A program made the translations under genes and the position numbers. Of a DNA stretch of 64,000 nucleotides, positions 9,197 through 17,919 are shown in pieces; the first letter of the stretch is position 1; every line of letters starts with the position of its first letter. This stretch comes from Neobacillus mesonae (GTDB taxonomy: Bacteria > Bacillota > Bacilli > Paenibacillales > Paenibacillaceae). Under the pieces are notes generated by a model. It was not told where the DNA came from and did not search any database. It saw nothing but the letters and a program-made list of their open reading frames with translations. The stretch is from contig JAMBOW010000001.1 of assembly GCA_023715865.1 (NCBI GenBank), positions 1,798,001 to 1,862,000 of the forward strand, in the 5' to 3' direction.

Positions 9197-10184
9197 GCTC
9201 TTCAACTCCTTCACTCAGAATCTCATCGATCTGCACGGCTACTCGTTCTTTGAGCGTTCCGGGGCTTCCCATAAATTTGGCACGATCTCCGACTTTAATC
9301 GTCAATCCTTCCTCCACCGGTTTGTTAAGTGTAATGACGTCCCCGACGTTTAATGACAAGAACTCAGCAATCGAAATGTTGGATTCCCCCAGCTCAGCAA
9401 TAATTGGCAGCTTCGCTTTCTTAACTCTTTCCTTTATAGCGACAACCTCTTCTGGAGCCCTGGATTTCTTCTCAGAAATGAACCACTGATGTGTGGACAG
9501 CTTGGACATAATCGGCTCTACAACGACATGAGGAATACATAAATTGATCATCCCCGTCGTGTCTCCAATCTTCGTACTGAGCGAAATAAGAGCAATGGTC
9601 TCGTTCGGAGATACAATTTGCATGAATTGCGGGTTTGTCTCAAGTGCTTCCATTCTAGGAGTAATGTCGAGAACGGTCTTCCATGCTTCCTGCAAGCTGT
9701 CGAATGCTTTACTGAATATTCGTTCCATGATGGTCGTTTCGATTTCGGTCATCGCGCTTACCTTGGCAGAAGATGTGCCCGGTCCACCAAGCAGACGATC
9801 AAGCATGGCGTAGGCTACATTCGGATGAACCTCGAGCACCATTCTGCCTTGTAGAGGTTCCGCTTCAAATATGTTAAGAATGGTCATCTTCGGAATGGAT
9901 CTAATAAACTCGTCATATGGCAGCTGTTCAACCTGAACGACATTAATTTGAACAAAAGTCCGTAATTGTGCCGAAAAATAAGTCGTCAAATACCTTGCAA
10001 AGTTTTCGTGGATCCGAGTCAAGCTCCGAATATGATCTTTGGAAAAGCGGACTGCACGTTTAAAATCGTAGGATCTGATTTTTTTCTGTGTTTCTTCCTT
10101 TTTGAGCTCTTCGGCATCCATCTCTCCAGAGGAAAGAGCAGCGAGGAGGGCATCTATCTCATTTTGCGAAAGTACATCAACCAT
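9186..10184 (-). CDS. fliM: FliM flagellar motor switch protein
   Basis: C-ring protein that binds CheY-P and sets rotation sense. The N-terminal CheY-binding peptide is intact (LSQNEIDALLAAL, residues 4-16). The CheC-like middle domain contains the conserved GGPGT loop, and a C-terminal SpoA domain (about 250-320) joins FliY in the ring. It has 332 residues, the normal length. The start has a GGGGGTGAG site seven to ten bases upstream. It overlaps fliY at the 3' end. Confidence 0.97.
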   Translation of the reverse strand: MVDVLSQNEIDALLAALSSGEMDAEELKKEETQKKIRSYDFKRAVRFSKDHIRSLTRIHENFARYLTTYFSAQLRTFVQINVVQVEQLPYDEFIRSIPKMTILNIFEAEPLQGRMVLEVHPNVAYAMLDRLLGGPGTSSAKVSAMTEIETTIMERIFSKAFDSLQEAWKTVLDITPRMEALETNPQFMQIVSPNETIALISLSTKIGDTTGMINLCIPHVVVEPIMSKLSTHQWFISEKKSRAPEEVVAIKERVKKAKLPIIAELGESNISIAEFLSLNVGDVITLNKPVEEGLTIKVGDRAKFMGSPGTLKERVAVQIDEILSEGVEELDE

Positions 10185-10234
10185 TTATCTCACCCCCTTG
10201 CAGATTCAAAAATGACTTCACTGCCGCTTCATAA

Positions 10235-10699
10235 TTACAAACCTGCAATGACGATATCCGTAATTTTAGTCTCCTGGATTCTTCCGCTGGACAATTCCTT
10301 ATTGATAAGATCTGTTAATTCACTGAGGAACTGATCGCGGGTTTTACCCGTTTCAAGCTGTTCCGGCTTGGTATCCGCCAGTTTTTGTATAATGATAGGC
10401 TTGATCTGAATCAACTTGATCTTCTCAAAGTCTTCTTTTGCTTCCTTTGAATTCGTCTGAAAGGCAAGATTCATCTGAACGATATGGGTGGAGCCTGCAA
10501 GGTTTGTCTTGATTTCGGTAATTTCTGAAGTTAATTCTACGATTTCGTCTGCAGATAAATGCTTAACAGCCGCACCTTCTGCTGCATTCTGTGTTGTGCT
10601 CTCGCCTGCTTCAGTACGATCAACCAGTAGAACAACAGCAAGTACGATCAGCGTAATGGCAAGCATAATCGTCGATATCCAAGGTAATATTTTTTTCAT
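10235..10699 (-). CDS. fliL: FliL basal-body-associated membrane protein
   Basis: 154 residues with a short cytoplasmic tail, one membrane helix (about 8-27) and an extracytoplasmic domain (about 50-154), the FliL layout. FliL associates with stators at the basal body and supports torque. Conservation is modest, but the C-terminal pattern (TRDQFLSELTDLINKEL) is family-typical and the location between flbD and fliM is diagnostic. It follows flbD with no intergenic bases. Confidence 0.93.
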   Translation of the reverse strand: MKKILPWISTIMLAITLIVLAVVLLVDRTEAGESTTQNAAEGAAVKHLSADEIVELTSEITEIKTNLAGSTHIVQMNLAFQTNSKEAKEDFEKIKLIQIKPIIIQKLADTKPEQLETGKTRDQFLSELTDLINKELSSGRIQETKITDIVIAGL

Positions 10700-10924
10700 T
10701 TAAGAATCCTCCGTTTGCTGCTGCACTTTGATGGTTGCCGCATGTATACCTATTTCACCGTTGTACTCTTTAATCTTGTTAATGACTTCTTCTGCTTTCT
10801 CTAACACGATTAATCGTTTACCTGTAACTAAGGTGACATATGTATCCGGTGTTTCTTCCACAGTTTCTATGAGCAGCGCGTTTAGCCACATGGACGAACC
10901 ATTCAGTCTCGTCACTAAAATCAT
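10700..10924 (-). CDS. flbD: FlbD/SwrD family small flagellar protein
   Basis: 74-residue protein beginning MILVTRLNGSSMWLNALLIETVEETPDT, characteristic of the FlbD/YlzI family. In B. subtilis the homologue SwrD raises flagellar torque and is needed for swarming. It lies immediately upstream of fliL and downstream of the hook gene, as in Bacillus. A stem-loop sits in the short gap before it. Confidence 0.92.
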   Translation of the reverse strand: MILVTRLNGSSMWLNALLIETVEETPDTYVTLVTGKRLIVLEKAEEVINKIKEYNGEIGIHAATIKVQQQTEDS

Positions 10925-10946
10925 ATACTTTCCTCCTAGCTATTCA

Positions 10947-10977
10947 CTTAGGGGAAGTCAGAATCACCTCCCCTAAG
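10947..10977 (-). other. Stem-loop between hook gene and flbD
   Basis: Perfect 9-base inverted repeat CTTAGGGGA / TCCCCTAAG with a 13-base loop, in the gap after flgE and just upstream of the flbD ribosome binding site. No T-run follows, so it is more likely an RNA processing or stability element than a full terminator. The repeat is flanked on both sides by AGCTATTCA. Confidence 0.55.
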
Positions 10978-10988
10978 CTATTCATTCA

Positions 10989-11804
10989 TTATCGCTTGAG
11001 GTTTACTACTTCTTGAAGCACTTCATCGGAAGTCGTTATAATACGAGAATTCGCCTGGAAACCACGCTGAGCGACAATCATTTCTGTGAATTCACCGGTA
11101 AGATCCACGTTAGACATTTCGAGCTGTCCAGCAACGATCGCACCTGTTCCCGCTTCTGCATCATTACCAGTAACAATCTCAAGCTCGCCTTCTGGATTGG
11201 CATTCAGCGTCATACGGTATAGATTTCCGCCAATCTTTTCTAGGCCGCCCGGATTGGCTACGAGCCCAATCCCCAGCTGGATATCCCCTTCAATGGTCCC
11301 GTCAGCAAGCTGTGTATTAATCGTACCGTCCTGACCAATGGAAAAACCGACAACATCTTCTCCTATTTGGATAGCAGCGCCTCCTGAATCAAATACAAAC
11401 AATCCGTCAGAGGTCAAAAGGTTCCCGTTCGCATCAACATGAAAATCGCCGGCGCGTGTGAGATAAGGCGGTTCTTGATCAGCAGTGAGCCCTACAAGAA
11501 AAAATCCGTCCCCCTCGATTCGTAAATCCGTAGGGTTGTTTGTCGTTTGGGCTGAACCTGCGAGATGCATCGTATCAATAGAGCCTACGCTGACCCCGAG
11601 TCCAACCTGCTTTGCGTTTACACCGCCGCTATCATCTGTTGGAGCGGTAGTTCCAGAGATGGTCTGACTCATAATATCCTTGAACATGACACGGCTCGAC
11701 TTAAAGCCTGTCGTATTTACGTTGGCAATGTTATTACCGATAACATCAAGCTTGGTTTGGAAACCTCTCATTCCGGATACGCCGGAATACATGGACTTAA
11801 GCAT
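10989..11804 (-). CDS. flgE: FlgE hook protein (FlgG/FlgE family, hook-basal body)
   Basis: 271-residue rod/hook family protein. The N-terminal signature MLKSMYSGVSGMRGFQTKLD and NNIANVNTTGFKSSR, and the C-terminal MSNVDLTGEFTEMIVAQRGFQANSR, are both complete. The close relative in the same operon position of B. subtilis is the hook subunit FlgE, although automated annotation often says FlgG because of the FlgG-like length. Location after flgD (hook cap) supports a hook role. The centre is short, as in Bacillus-type hook proteins. Confidence 0.9.
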   Translation of the reverse strand: MLKSMYSGVSGMRGFQTKLDVIGNNIANVNTTGFKSSRVMFKDIMSQTISGTTAPTDDSGGVNAKQVGLGVSVGSIDTMHLAGSAQTTNNPTDLRIEGDGFFLVGLTADQEPPYLTRAGDFHVDANGNLLTSDGLFVFDSGGAAIQIGEDVVGFSIGQDGTINTQLADGTIEGDIQLGIGLVANPGGLEKIGGNLYRMTLNANPEGELEIVTGNDAEAGTGAIVAGQLEMSNVDLTGEFTEMIVAQRGFQANSRIITTSDEVLQEVVNLKR

Positions 11805-11893
11805 GAATACACTACCTTTCGTTTGTTTATCTGAGATTACCGCTTCTGTCGATCCGCGGCATCATGGCTCTCCGTTAAGGTCCAGCCGGATAT

Positions 11894-12283
11894 TTAAGAT
11901 ATAATGACTGCACTATCAATTTGTGTAAACACATTATCTACCATCGAATTCCCATTAACTGCTGTTACAATAGTACGATTAGGCACATTCACAATAAAAG
12001 CTGTATCCTGCATAAGCACAAGTGTTTCTTTCGAGCCTTTTGCCGCCGCTTTATCAATGGCATCCCCAATTTTCATTAGCTGCTCGCTACCAAGCTCAAT
12101 ACCTCGCTGCTCCAGTCTTTTTGAGGCGTGATGACTAAGCTTTACCCATTCGTCCGTAAGCAGCTTTTGAAATGATGTTCCAGCTGACGCAGAAGACATA
12201 TTGTTCGTCTTAGATGTATCCCTAACTGAACCAGGGGTGATTCCACCCGTATAGAGCTGTCCTACTCGTAAAATTTCACTCAT
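11894..12283 (-). CDS. TIGR02530-family flagellar operon protein
   Basis: 129-residue protein with the conserved core FQKLLTDEWVKLSHHASKRLEQRGIELG and the closing FIVNVPNRTIVTAV stretch. This fits the small family found next to flgD in many Firmicute flagellar operons (TIGR02530). Function is not established; the context suggests hook assembly. The start overlaps the flgD stop by four bases (ATGA). Confidence 0.85.
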   Translation of the reverse strand: MSEILRVGQLYTGGITPGSVRDTSKTNNMSSASAGTSFQKLLTDEWVKLSHHASKRLEQRGIELGSEQLMKIGDAIDKAAAKGSKETLVLMQDTAFIVNVPNRTIVTAVNGNSMVDNVFTQIDSAVIIS

Positions 12284-12807
12284 GCCTCCACACCAGCTGT
12301 ACCTTCTTGAGATGAGTCATCATCTGCAAGCTGTGTATCCTGCTGCTGTGTTTCCTTATCATCCTCTACTGGCACGGCATCACTGATTTGAATAATGTCA
12401 GCTAGTGATATCTCCTGATCTCCAATGACGGCATACTGCACCTGGTCTCGAATAATAATCGAGTCAACGATTCCACTGAGTACCCCGCTTGAATTCGTTT
12501 GGCTGTCTTCTCCAATCCAGCTCACATTTTTGCCGATTAACCCTGAAATAGCTCCAAGAGATTGAGACATGTCTTTTAGCTGGCTAGATATATTGGACAA
12601 CTGTTCTACTGAGGTGAACTGAGCCATTTGCGCAATGAACTCTTTGTCTTCCATAGGCTGCATCGGGTTCTGATTCTGCAGCTGGGTAATCAGTATTTTT
12701 AGAAATTGATCCTTACCCATCGTCTCTGCAGGCTTTTTGCTTGCTGCAGCAACGTTACCTGCTGAATAGTTGGGCCAAATATTTGTAGTAGAGATAATGT
12801 CTGCCAC
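12280..12807 (-). CDS. flgD: FlgD hook capping / scaffold protein
   Basis: 175 residues. The N-terminal FlgD signature is clear: GKDQFLKILITQLQNQNPMQPMEDKEFIAQMAQFTSVEQL (about residues 32-70, shared by all family members). FlgD caps the growing hook and is required for FlgE polymerisation. The C-terminus is shorter than in E. coli, ends in an acidic Gln/Asp-rich tail and retains only part of the Tudor-like domain, which is usual for Bacillus-type FlgD. Confidence 0.94.
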   Translation of the reverse strand: MADIISTTNIWPNYSAGNVAAASKKPAETMGKDQFLKILITQLQNQNPMQPMEDKEFIAQMAQFTSVEQLSNISSQLKDMSQSLGAISGLIGKNVSWIGEDSQTNSSGVLSGIVDSIIIRDQVQYAVIGDQEISLADIIQISDAVPVEDDKETQQQDTQLADDDSSQEGTAGVEA

Positions 12808-12827
12808 TTACAACACCTCACTTTCTA

Positions 12828-14294
12828 TCAAGCTTTAGCTGTAAATCCTTGCGTATGGTCTGCTGAAGGATAAACCTCGAGATCTTGCTGCTCTCTCATC
12901 CATGTTCGAAGCTCGTCCTGGATTTCTGCAGTTTTCAGCGTATCGTCATCCTTTTGCTCACGTTCCCTTGATTTCCGCTGTTCACCGAATGTCTGTCCGC
13001 TTGAGCTTCCTCCATCTTGGTACATATGAGATGAAAGCGACGTGTTTTGTGTCACTTCCAAACGATCTACTTGAATGCCTTGAGCTTGAAGCGCTGTTCT
13101 CAACTGACTCATTTGCTGCTCCAATAAATCTCTAGCTTGCAGATGTTCGGTCATGAAACGGGCTACCAGTTGTCCATTCTGCATGGAGAGCTGTACATCC
13201 ACCTGACCTAAATGTTCAGGCCGCAATGAAATAACAGCTTCAGCCACTCCGTTCTGCTTGACGATCTCAAATTTTTGAATGACAAATTCCGACATATCCT
13301 TAGCAAACTGACCAGCCGGAATGGACATTTCCGGTTTCGTTACAGTTACCTGAGCCGTTCCGCTTCGCAATACCAGCTGTCCGGCAGTAGTCGGCTCACT
13401 ATCAACAACCTCTGCTTCTTCAGCGCTTGGTACCGGGCTGCTTGTTTCCTCTACTTTATCCTTTACAGCAACAGGCTGTTCGGCCTTGCCCGCTTTTTGA
13501 AGCTGCATATCTGTTTCATCAACAGATTGGATATTGGAAGAGTCATTTTGTGGCGTCACTGCTTTCTGCAGCACATCCAACAATCCAGCTTTATTATCTA
13601 ATGCTGCTGGCACGTCGCTTCCTTTTGGATTGACTGATTTCGCGATCTCTTCTGTTAAGTTCTGTAATTTCGTTAATGATTCTGTATCTATATTCGCTTT
13701 CTGAAGAATGTCCTTAAGTGATGTGATGAGCTCTGTATGTATCGTATTATTCGTTAACTCATTTCCATCCGTTTTTTTCCCCATGCTCGCTTCAACCAAT
13801 TGATGAAGCACTTCTTGAACTGCAAAGCGAACGGTTCGAGGCTCCTCTGCGAGTGCATTTACAATCTGAACAGATTCTCCTGAGCCAGAATCCCTATTCT
13901 CTTCAGTTTGAGGATACAAAGCTGCTAACATCTGTGTAAGCCAAACATTCAGCTCTGCTAAGAGTTCGGAATTTTCATCATTCAGCTGGTCTCCTGATTC
14001 TTCCAGAGCATCGATTAAGCTTCCAATCAACTTCTCTGCCTCTGCCATAAGCTCTGATTCACTCATTTGCGTAATCATCAGCATCTCGTCAGCCGCTGAT
14101 TGATCTGCCTTTATCAGTGAAGAAAGCGAACCGGTTTCACTTGTTTTAGTAGTTTGAGTTGAAGAAGTACCTGTCCCCATCATGCCTTGTATCTTGTCTG
14201 CAAACGATTGATCCGTTGTATTTGAACCTTTAGCTGAAGCATTTGAGGTATCTGCTGCCTGTGTCACATTAACCTGTGGTAAAAAAGTGATCAT
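12828..14294 (-). CDS. fliK: FliK hook-length control protein
   Basis: Secreted molecular ruler that triggers FlhB switching. It has a long, low-complexity, Ser/Thr/Gln-rich N-terminal region and a conserved C-terminal Flg_hook domain (about 340-435) with ISLRPEHLGQVDVQLSMQNG and LEQQMSQLRTALQAQG. Start chosen at ATG 14292-14294. An in-frame GTG at 14306 is embedded in the AGGAGGTG ribosome binding site itself, which argues against it. It is placed between the YlxF-like gene and flgD. Confidence 0.93.
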   Translation of the reverse strand: MITFLPQVNVTQAADTSNASAKGSNTTDQSFADKIQGMMGTGTSSTQTTKTSETGSLSSLIKADQSAADEMLMITQMSESELMAEAEKLIGSLIDALEESGDQLNDENSELLAELNVWLTQMLAALYPQTEENRDSGSGESVQIVNALAEEPRTVRFAVQEVLHQLVEASMGKKTDGNELTNNTIHTELITSLKDILQKANIDTESLTKLQNLTEEIAKSVNPKGSDVPAALDNKAGLLDVLQKAVTPQNDSSNIQSVDETDMQLQKAGKAEQPVAVKDKVEETSSPVPSAEEAEVVDSEPTTAGQLVLRSGTAQVTVTKPEMSIPAGQFAKDMSEFVIQKFEIVKQNGVAEAVISLRPEHLGQVDVQLSMQNGQLVARFMTEHLQARDLLEQQMSQLRTALQAQGIQVDRLEVTQNTSLSSHMYQDGGSSSGQTFGEQRKSREREQKDDDTLKTAEIQDELRTWMREQQDLEVYPSADHTQGFTAKA

Positions 14295-14333
14295 TTTATA
14301 TTTCACCTCCTTTCAAATAGCTTCATTGGCAAG

Positions 14334-15263
14334 CTATTTGCCACCCATTAGCCGGTTTAAGATCTTCGCTGATGCTTCTTTATCAATGCTGGACATGCTG
14401 TCAAGGAGCTCTGCCCTCTTCGCATCATCTACGGTTTTTAAAATGGTCATTGCTTGGTCAGAGCTAAGCTTGTTAATCTCTAATATCAAATTAGCTCCAC
14501 TTTCTGCTGACATCGTAGCAAATGTTTGTGTTAGTTCCGTTTTATCCAAATTACGATTATTGCTGTCAGTTGAAGCTTCAGCAGGCTTGCTCGCGTTCAA
14601 CTGGGATTGCAGCGCGGCAATTGCCTTCTCTTCCGACGTTTTTGCTTCCTTGAGAGCTGTCGTAAGTTCAGCAGCTGACTGAGGGTTCATTTTCTCCAAA
14701 ATACCGCTCTGTTCATCCGATTTCATCTCTGAAAGGAGCTGAACCTGCTCTTCCAGCGTCATGCTTTGGATGATCGGAGCTGCTTTACTCGGTCTCATCT
14801 GGCCGTACATTTTAGCCAGGTCCTTTATCTCCTGTTGATAAGGATCAACCTTTTCTTCTGCGCTGCTATCCGTTGTTTGCTGCTTTTCCTTAATTTCTTC
14901 CTCTAGTTCCTTCACTTTGTTATCCTGCTGTACCTTCTGCTCCTTCACTTCTTCAAGCTCCGTTTCAGCCGCAGCAAGTTTAGTTTTCAGTGTATCGATG
15001 GTAGCCTCATTACTCTCTAACTGCCGTTCCACTTTTCTTTCCTGAACAGTTTCAGGATCCAGCGCTTCCTCAGGAATCCATTCCTTAACTATAGGAATCT
15101 GGCTTGCAAGTTCTAAAACGTTCTTCTTGACATTACCGTTCAAAACAAACAGAAGTACGGCAACGAGCACGACTGTAAATACAATCGGAACGGCAATTAT
15201 GAGAAACTTTTCCCAACCACTGCTCGACTCGCGCTCCAGTTCTTCTTTGTCTTTGCCTACCAA
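14334..15263 (-). CDS. ylxF: YlxF/MotE-like coiled-coil membrane protein
   Basis: 309 residues: a short basic tail, one membrane helix (about residues 20-43), a long coiled coil rich in Glu/Lys/Gln (about 75-135) and a C-terminal MgtE_N-like helical repeat region (MYGQMRPSKAAPIIQSMTLEEQVQLLSEM, then TFATMSAESGANLILEINKLS). This resembles YlxF of Bacillus and MotE, proposed stator or export chaperones. The start is a TTG eight bases after AAGGAGG. The molecular role is inferred. Confidence 0.82.
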   Translation of the reverse strand: MVGKDKEELERESSSGWEKFLIIAVPIVFTVVLVAVLLFVLNGNVKKNVLELASQIPIVKEWIPEEALDPETVQERKVERQLESNEATIDTLKTKLAAAETELEEVKEQKVQQDNKVKELEEEIKEKQQTTDSSAEEKVDPYQQEIKDLAKMYGQMRPSKAAPIIQSMTLEEQVQLLSEMKSDEQSGILEKMNPQSAAELTTALKEAKTSEEKAIAALQSQLNASKPAEASTDSNNRNLDKTELTQTFATMSAESGANLILEINKLSSDQAMTILKTVDDAKRAELLDSMSSIDKEASAKILNRLMGGK

Positions 15264-15303
15264 AAGTCATACCTCCTTCGGCGCCTTACCTCACGTTACT
15301 TGG

Positions 15304-15747
15304 TTAACGTGCTTTAACTGCGAAGCGCACCGTCGCCATTTCATCCAGCTCATTTTGTTCCCGAAGGAGCATTTCCTGTTGAAAATGCATTTTCGCTCTT
15401 TCTCTTGCCTCACTCCAAACTTTCTCATCCAGCATTTTATCGTTAAGAAAGTCCTGATTTTTCTTCACATTTACTTGAGCATAAGCTACATCACTATGCT
15501 TACGACTGATACAATCGTCCAGATAATGAATATATCGGTTCATTTCTTGTAAACTCGCAGCGGACAACGACTGCTGTGAAGAAGAAGATATGCCATTAAG
15601 CACATTTTCTTTGTCCAGAACCAGGTCCATCAGATGCTGCTCCTCTGCTTTCAGCTTTCCGATGGCAGAAGACAATAGCCATTCTGCTTGCGTTTTTTCT
15701 TTGGATTTTAAGTCCACAACCTTCTGAAAATGATACGTAAATCCCAT
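15304..15747 (-). CDS. fliJ: FliJ, export ATPase stalk protein
   Basis: 147-residue, almost entirely alpha-helical coiled-coil protein beginning MGFTYHFQKVVDLKSKEKTQAEW, the typical FliJ opening. FliJ inserts into the FliI hexamer like the gamma subunit of F-ATPase and contacts FlhA. It lies 11 bases downstream of fliI, the usual partner order. Identification relies on architecture and position, because FliJ sequences diverge strongly. Confidence 0.92.
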   Translation of the reverse strand: MGFTYHFQKVVDLKSKEKTQAEWLLSSAIGKLKAEEQHLMDLVLDKENVLNGISSSSQQSLSAASLQEMNRYIHYLDDCISRKHSDVAYAQVNVKKNQDFLNDKMLDEKVWSEARERAKMHFQQEMLLREQNELDEMATVRFAVKAR

Positions 15748-15758
15748 GACCTAACTGT

Positions 15759-17078
15759 TCATCTCCTTGAAAATTCTGTAACGAGCCTTTGCGTAACTAC
15801 ATCCAAAGTCGTTTTCTCATCTACCTTCTGACGAGTAAAATTCCATATGTCGCTGATCCGGTCGATAGACTCATCAATCTCAGCATTGGAACCCTTTTGA
15901 TAGGCTCCGATATTAATCAAATCCTCTGAATTCTTATATACAGACATCAGTCTCTTAATATTTTCAGCAGCTTCGATCTGGTCCTTAGGAGCAATATCCT
16001 TCATAACCCGGCTGATGCTGGCCAGTACATCGATGGCTGGAAAATGTCCTTTGTTAGCAATTCCCCGATTGAGAACGATATGGCCATCAAGGATACCTCT
16101 TACTGCATCAGCTATCGGCTCGTTCATATCATCACCATCTACCAATACGGTGTAAAAAGCGGTAATGGATCCGCCGGGTCCGGTGCCTGCTCTTTCGAGC
16201 AGTTTTGGTAAACTGGCAAATACAGAAGGCGTATATCCCCTCATGGCTGGCGGCTCCCCGACAGCCAATCCAACTTCACGCTGAGCCATGGCATATCTTG
16301 TAACAGAGTCCATCATCAGCATCACATTCATGCCCCGATCTCTGAAATACTCCGCAATCGTCGTCGCGATCAGCGCACCCTTGATTCTTACAAGTGCAGG
16401 CTGATCGGAGGTCGCCACGATAACAACCGATCGTTCCAGTCCTTCCGGACCCAAATCCCGTTCAATGAAATCAAGAACCTCACGTCCACGTTCACCGATC
16501 AGCGCTATTACATTCACATCAGCTGATGTATTTCGCGCAATCATCCCCATTAGAGTACTCTTCCCGACCCCAGATCCGGCAAAAATCCCAACCCGCTGTC
16601 CTTTTCCAATCGTCAGCAGGCCGTCGATGGCACGAACACCAATACTAATCGGATCTAGGACCCTGGGTCTATTCAAGGGATTAATCGGTGTACTTGATGT
16701 TGAATAATGCTGCATTCTAGCTGGAATTAAAGAGCCATCGAGCGGTTGTCCCAAACCATCAAGCACCTTTCCGAGAAGTTCGGAGCCCACTTGCACATTC
16801 AGCGGTTTTCCTGTTCCTACTACATCGCATCCAGGTCCAATGGACTGCAAGTCTCCAAGAGGCATTAAGAGCACTTTGTTGTCTCGAAACCCGACAACTT
16901 CTGCTTTTAACGGGTTCGATGATTGGGTGGGATAGATGTAACATACATCTCCAATCGAGGCATCGGGACCTTCCGACTCCACCATGAGACCTATGACCTG
17001 AGTCACCTTTCCGTTAATACGGATTGGATCCAAATGTTTAAGCTGCTCAATATAACGCTGCGAGCTAAGTACCTTCAT
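15759..17078 (-). CDS. fliI: FliI, flagellar export ATPase
   Basis: Hexameric ATPase of the flagellar type III export apparatus, related to F1-beta. Walker A FAGSGVGKSTLMG sits near residues 166-178, Walker B is VMLMMDSVTRYAMAQRE, and GERGREVLDFIE and YTPSVFASLPKLLERAG follow as expected. The ATG at 17076-17078 has GAGGAG ten bases upstream and begins at MKVLSSQRY, where homologues begin. Upstream in-frame codons (to 17102) overlap fliH and are less likely. It overlaps the fliH stop by about 14 bases. Confidence 0.97.
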   Translation of the reverse strand: MKVLSSQRYIEQLKHLDPIRINGKVTQVIGLMVESEGPDASIGDVCYIYPTQSSNPLKAEVVGFRDNKVLLMPLGDLQSIGPGCDVVGTGKPLNVQVGSELLGKVLDGLGQPLDGSLIPARMQHYSTSSTPINPLNRPRVLDPISIGVRAIDGLLTIGKGQRVGIFAGSGVGKSTLMGMIARNTSADVNVIALIGERGREVLDFIERDLGPEGLERSVVIVATSDQPALVRIKGALIATTIAEYFRDRGMNVMLMMDSVTRYAMAQREVGLAVGEPPAMRGYTPSVFASLPKLLERAGTGPGGSITAFYTVLVDGDDMNEPIADAVRGILDGHIVLNRGIANKGHFPAIDVLASISRVMKDIAPKDQIEAAENIKRLMSVYKNSEDLINIGAYQKGSNAEIDESIDRISDIWNFTRQKVDEKTTLDVVTQRLVTEFSRR

Positions 17079-17919
17079 TTTGTCCCCGCTCCTCATGATC
17101 AAGCGCTACCCGCAGCAGCTCTCTCTTAATTTCCGTAAGCTGAGTATCAATTCTAGCATCCACACTTCCGTAAGCTGATCGAATAACGCATCCCCGATCC
17201 TTTACGGAAGCATCCGGCAATATTTTCAGCTCAGCCTGAGAATCTATCGCAAAGGAAAGCTCTTCTCTGGCTGCCTGAACAAAAGAAAACTGGGACGGAG
17301 CGACACAAAGCGTAATGACTCCCTGCTCGCGTTTTCGGGAAAGATTTTTTCGAATAAGGTCCAGAGCCAGTTCTTCATCGTTCTCCAGCTGGCGATCGAT
17401 GATTTTTTCAGCAATCGCACTGCTCAGCTCAACCAAAAATGGCTCAGCTTCCTGAATAATCTGCTCCTTCGCCTCATATGCCTCGCTCAAAACATCCTGT
17501 GCTTCAAGCATTTTGCTCTCAACATATTCCTGAAGCTCTTCCTTCGCCTTTTGAGCTCCCTCTTCATATCCCTGTTGGAACCCCTCAGAACGAAGAGCAT
17601 TGACTAAATGTTCATCCTGCAATCTTTTTTCTTCCCACCAGGCTTCTATCTTCTCCCGGCTTTCTTGAAGCAATCGTTCCGCTTCTTCCGAAGCTTCACG
17701 AATCTGCCTTTCGGCAAACTCTTTTGCATTTTGGAGCATTTCATCCCTTAGCTTCTTTGTTTCCTCATCCACGTCAGGTTTTGGGCTGATCATTAAATCA
17801 ACTTCCTGTACATTATCAGCTTGCTCTTCCTGTGTTTTATCCCCATATTCATGTATCGTTCTTAATTGCATCCGGGTATCCATAGGAACATACTGGAAGG
17901 ATTTAATCAAATTAGACAA
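17065..17919 (-). CDS. fliH: FliH, regulator/stator of the export ATPase
   Basis: Coiled-coil protein that binds and restrains FliI and links it to the C ring. The central part (about 55-180) is highly charged helix with the E-rich repeats usual in FliH. The C-terminal domain (IAEKIIDRQLENDEELALDLIRKNL) is FliH/V-ATPase-E-like. A GGAGGAG site lies nine bases before TTG 17917-17919, and only 0-2 bases before ATG 17926-17928. The TTG is therefore favoured, giving MSNLIKSF. It overlaps the 3' end of fliG. Confidence 0.92.
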   Translation of the reverse strand: MSNLIKSFQYVPMDTRMQLRTIHEYGDKTQEEQADNVQEVDLMISPKPDVDEETKKLRDEMLQNAKEFAERQIREASEEAERLLQESREKIEAWWEEKRLQDEHLVNALRSEGFQQGYEEGAQKAKEELQEYVESKMLEAQDVLSEAYEAKEQIIQEAEPFLVELSSAIAEKIIDRQLENDEELALDLIRKNLSRKREQGVITLCVAPSQFSFVQAAREELSFAIDSQAELKILPDASVKDRGCVIRSAYGSVDARIDTQLTEIKRELLRVALDHEERGQNEGT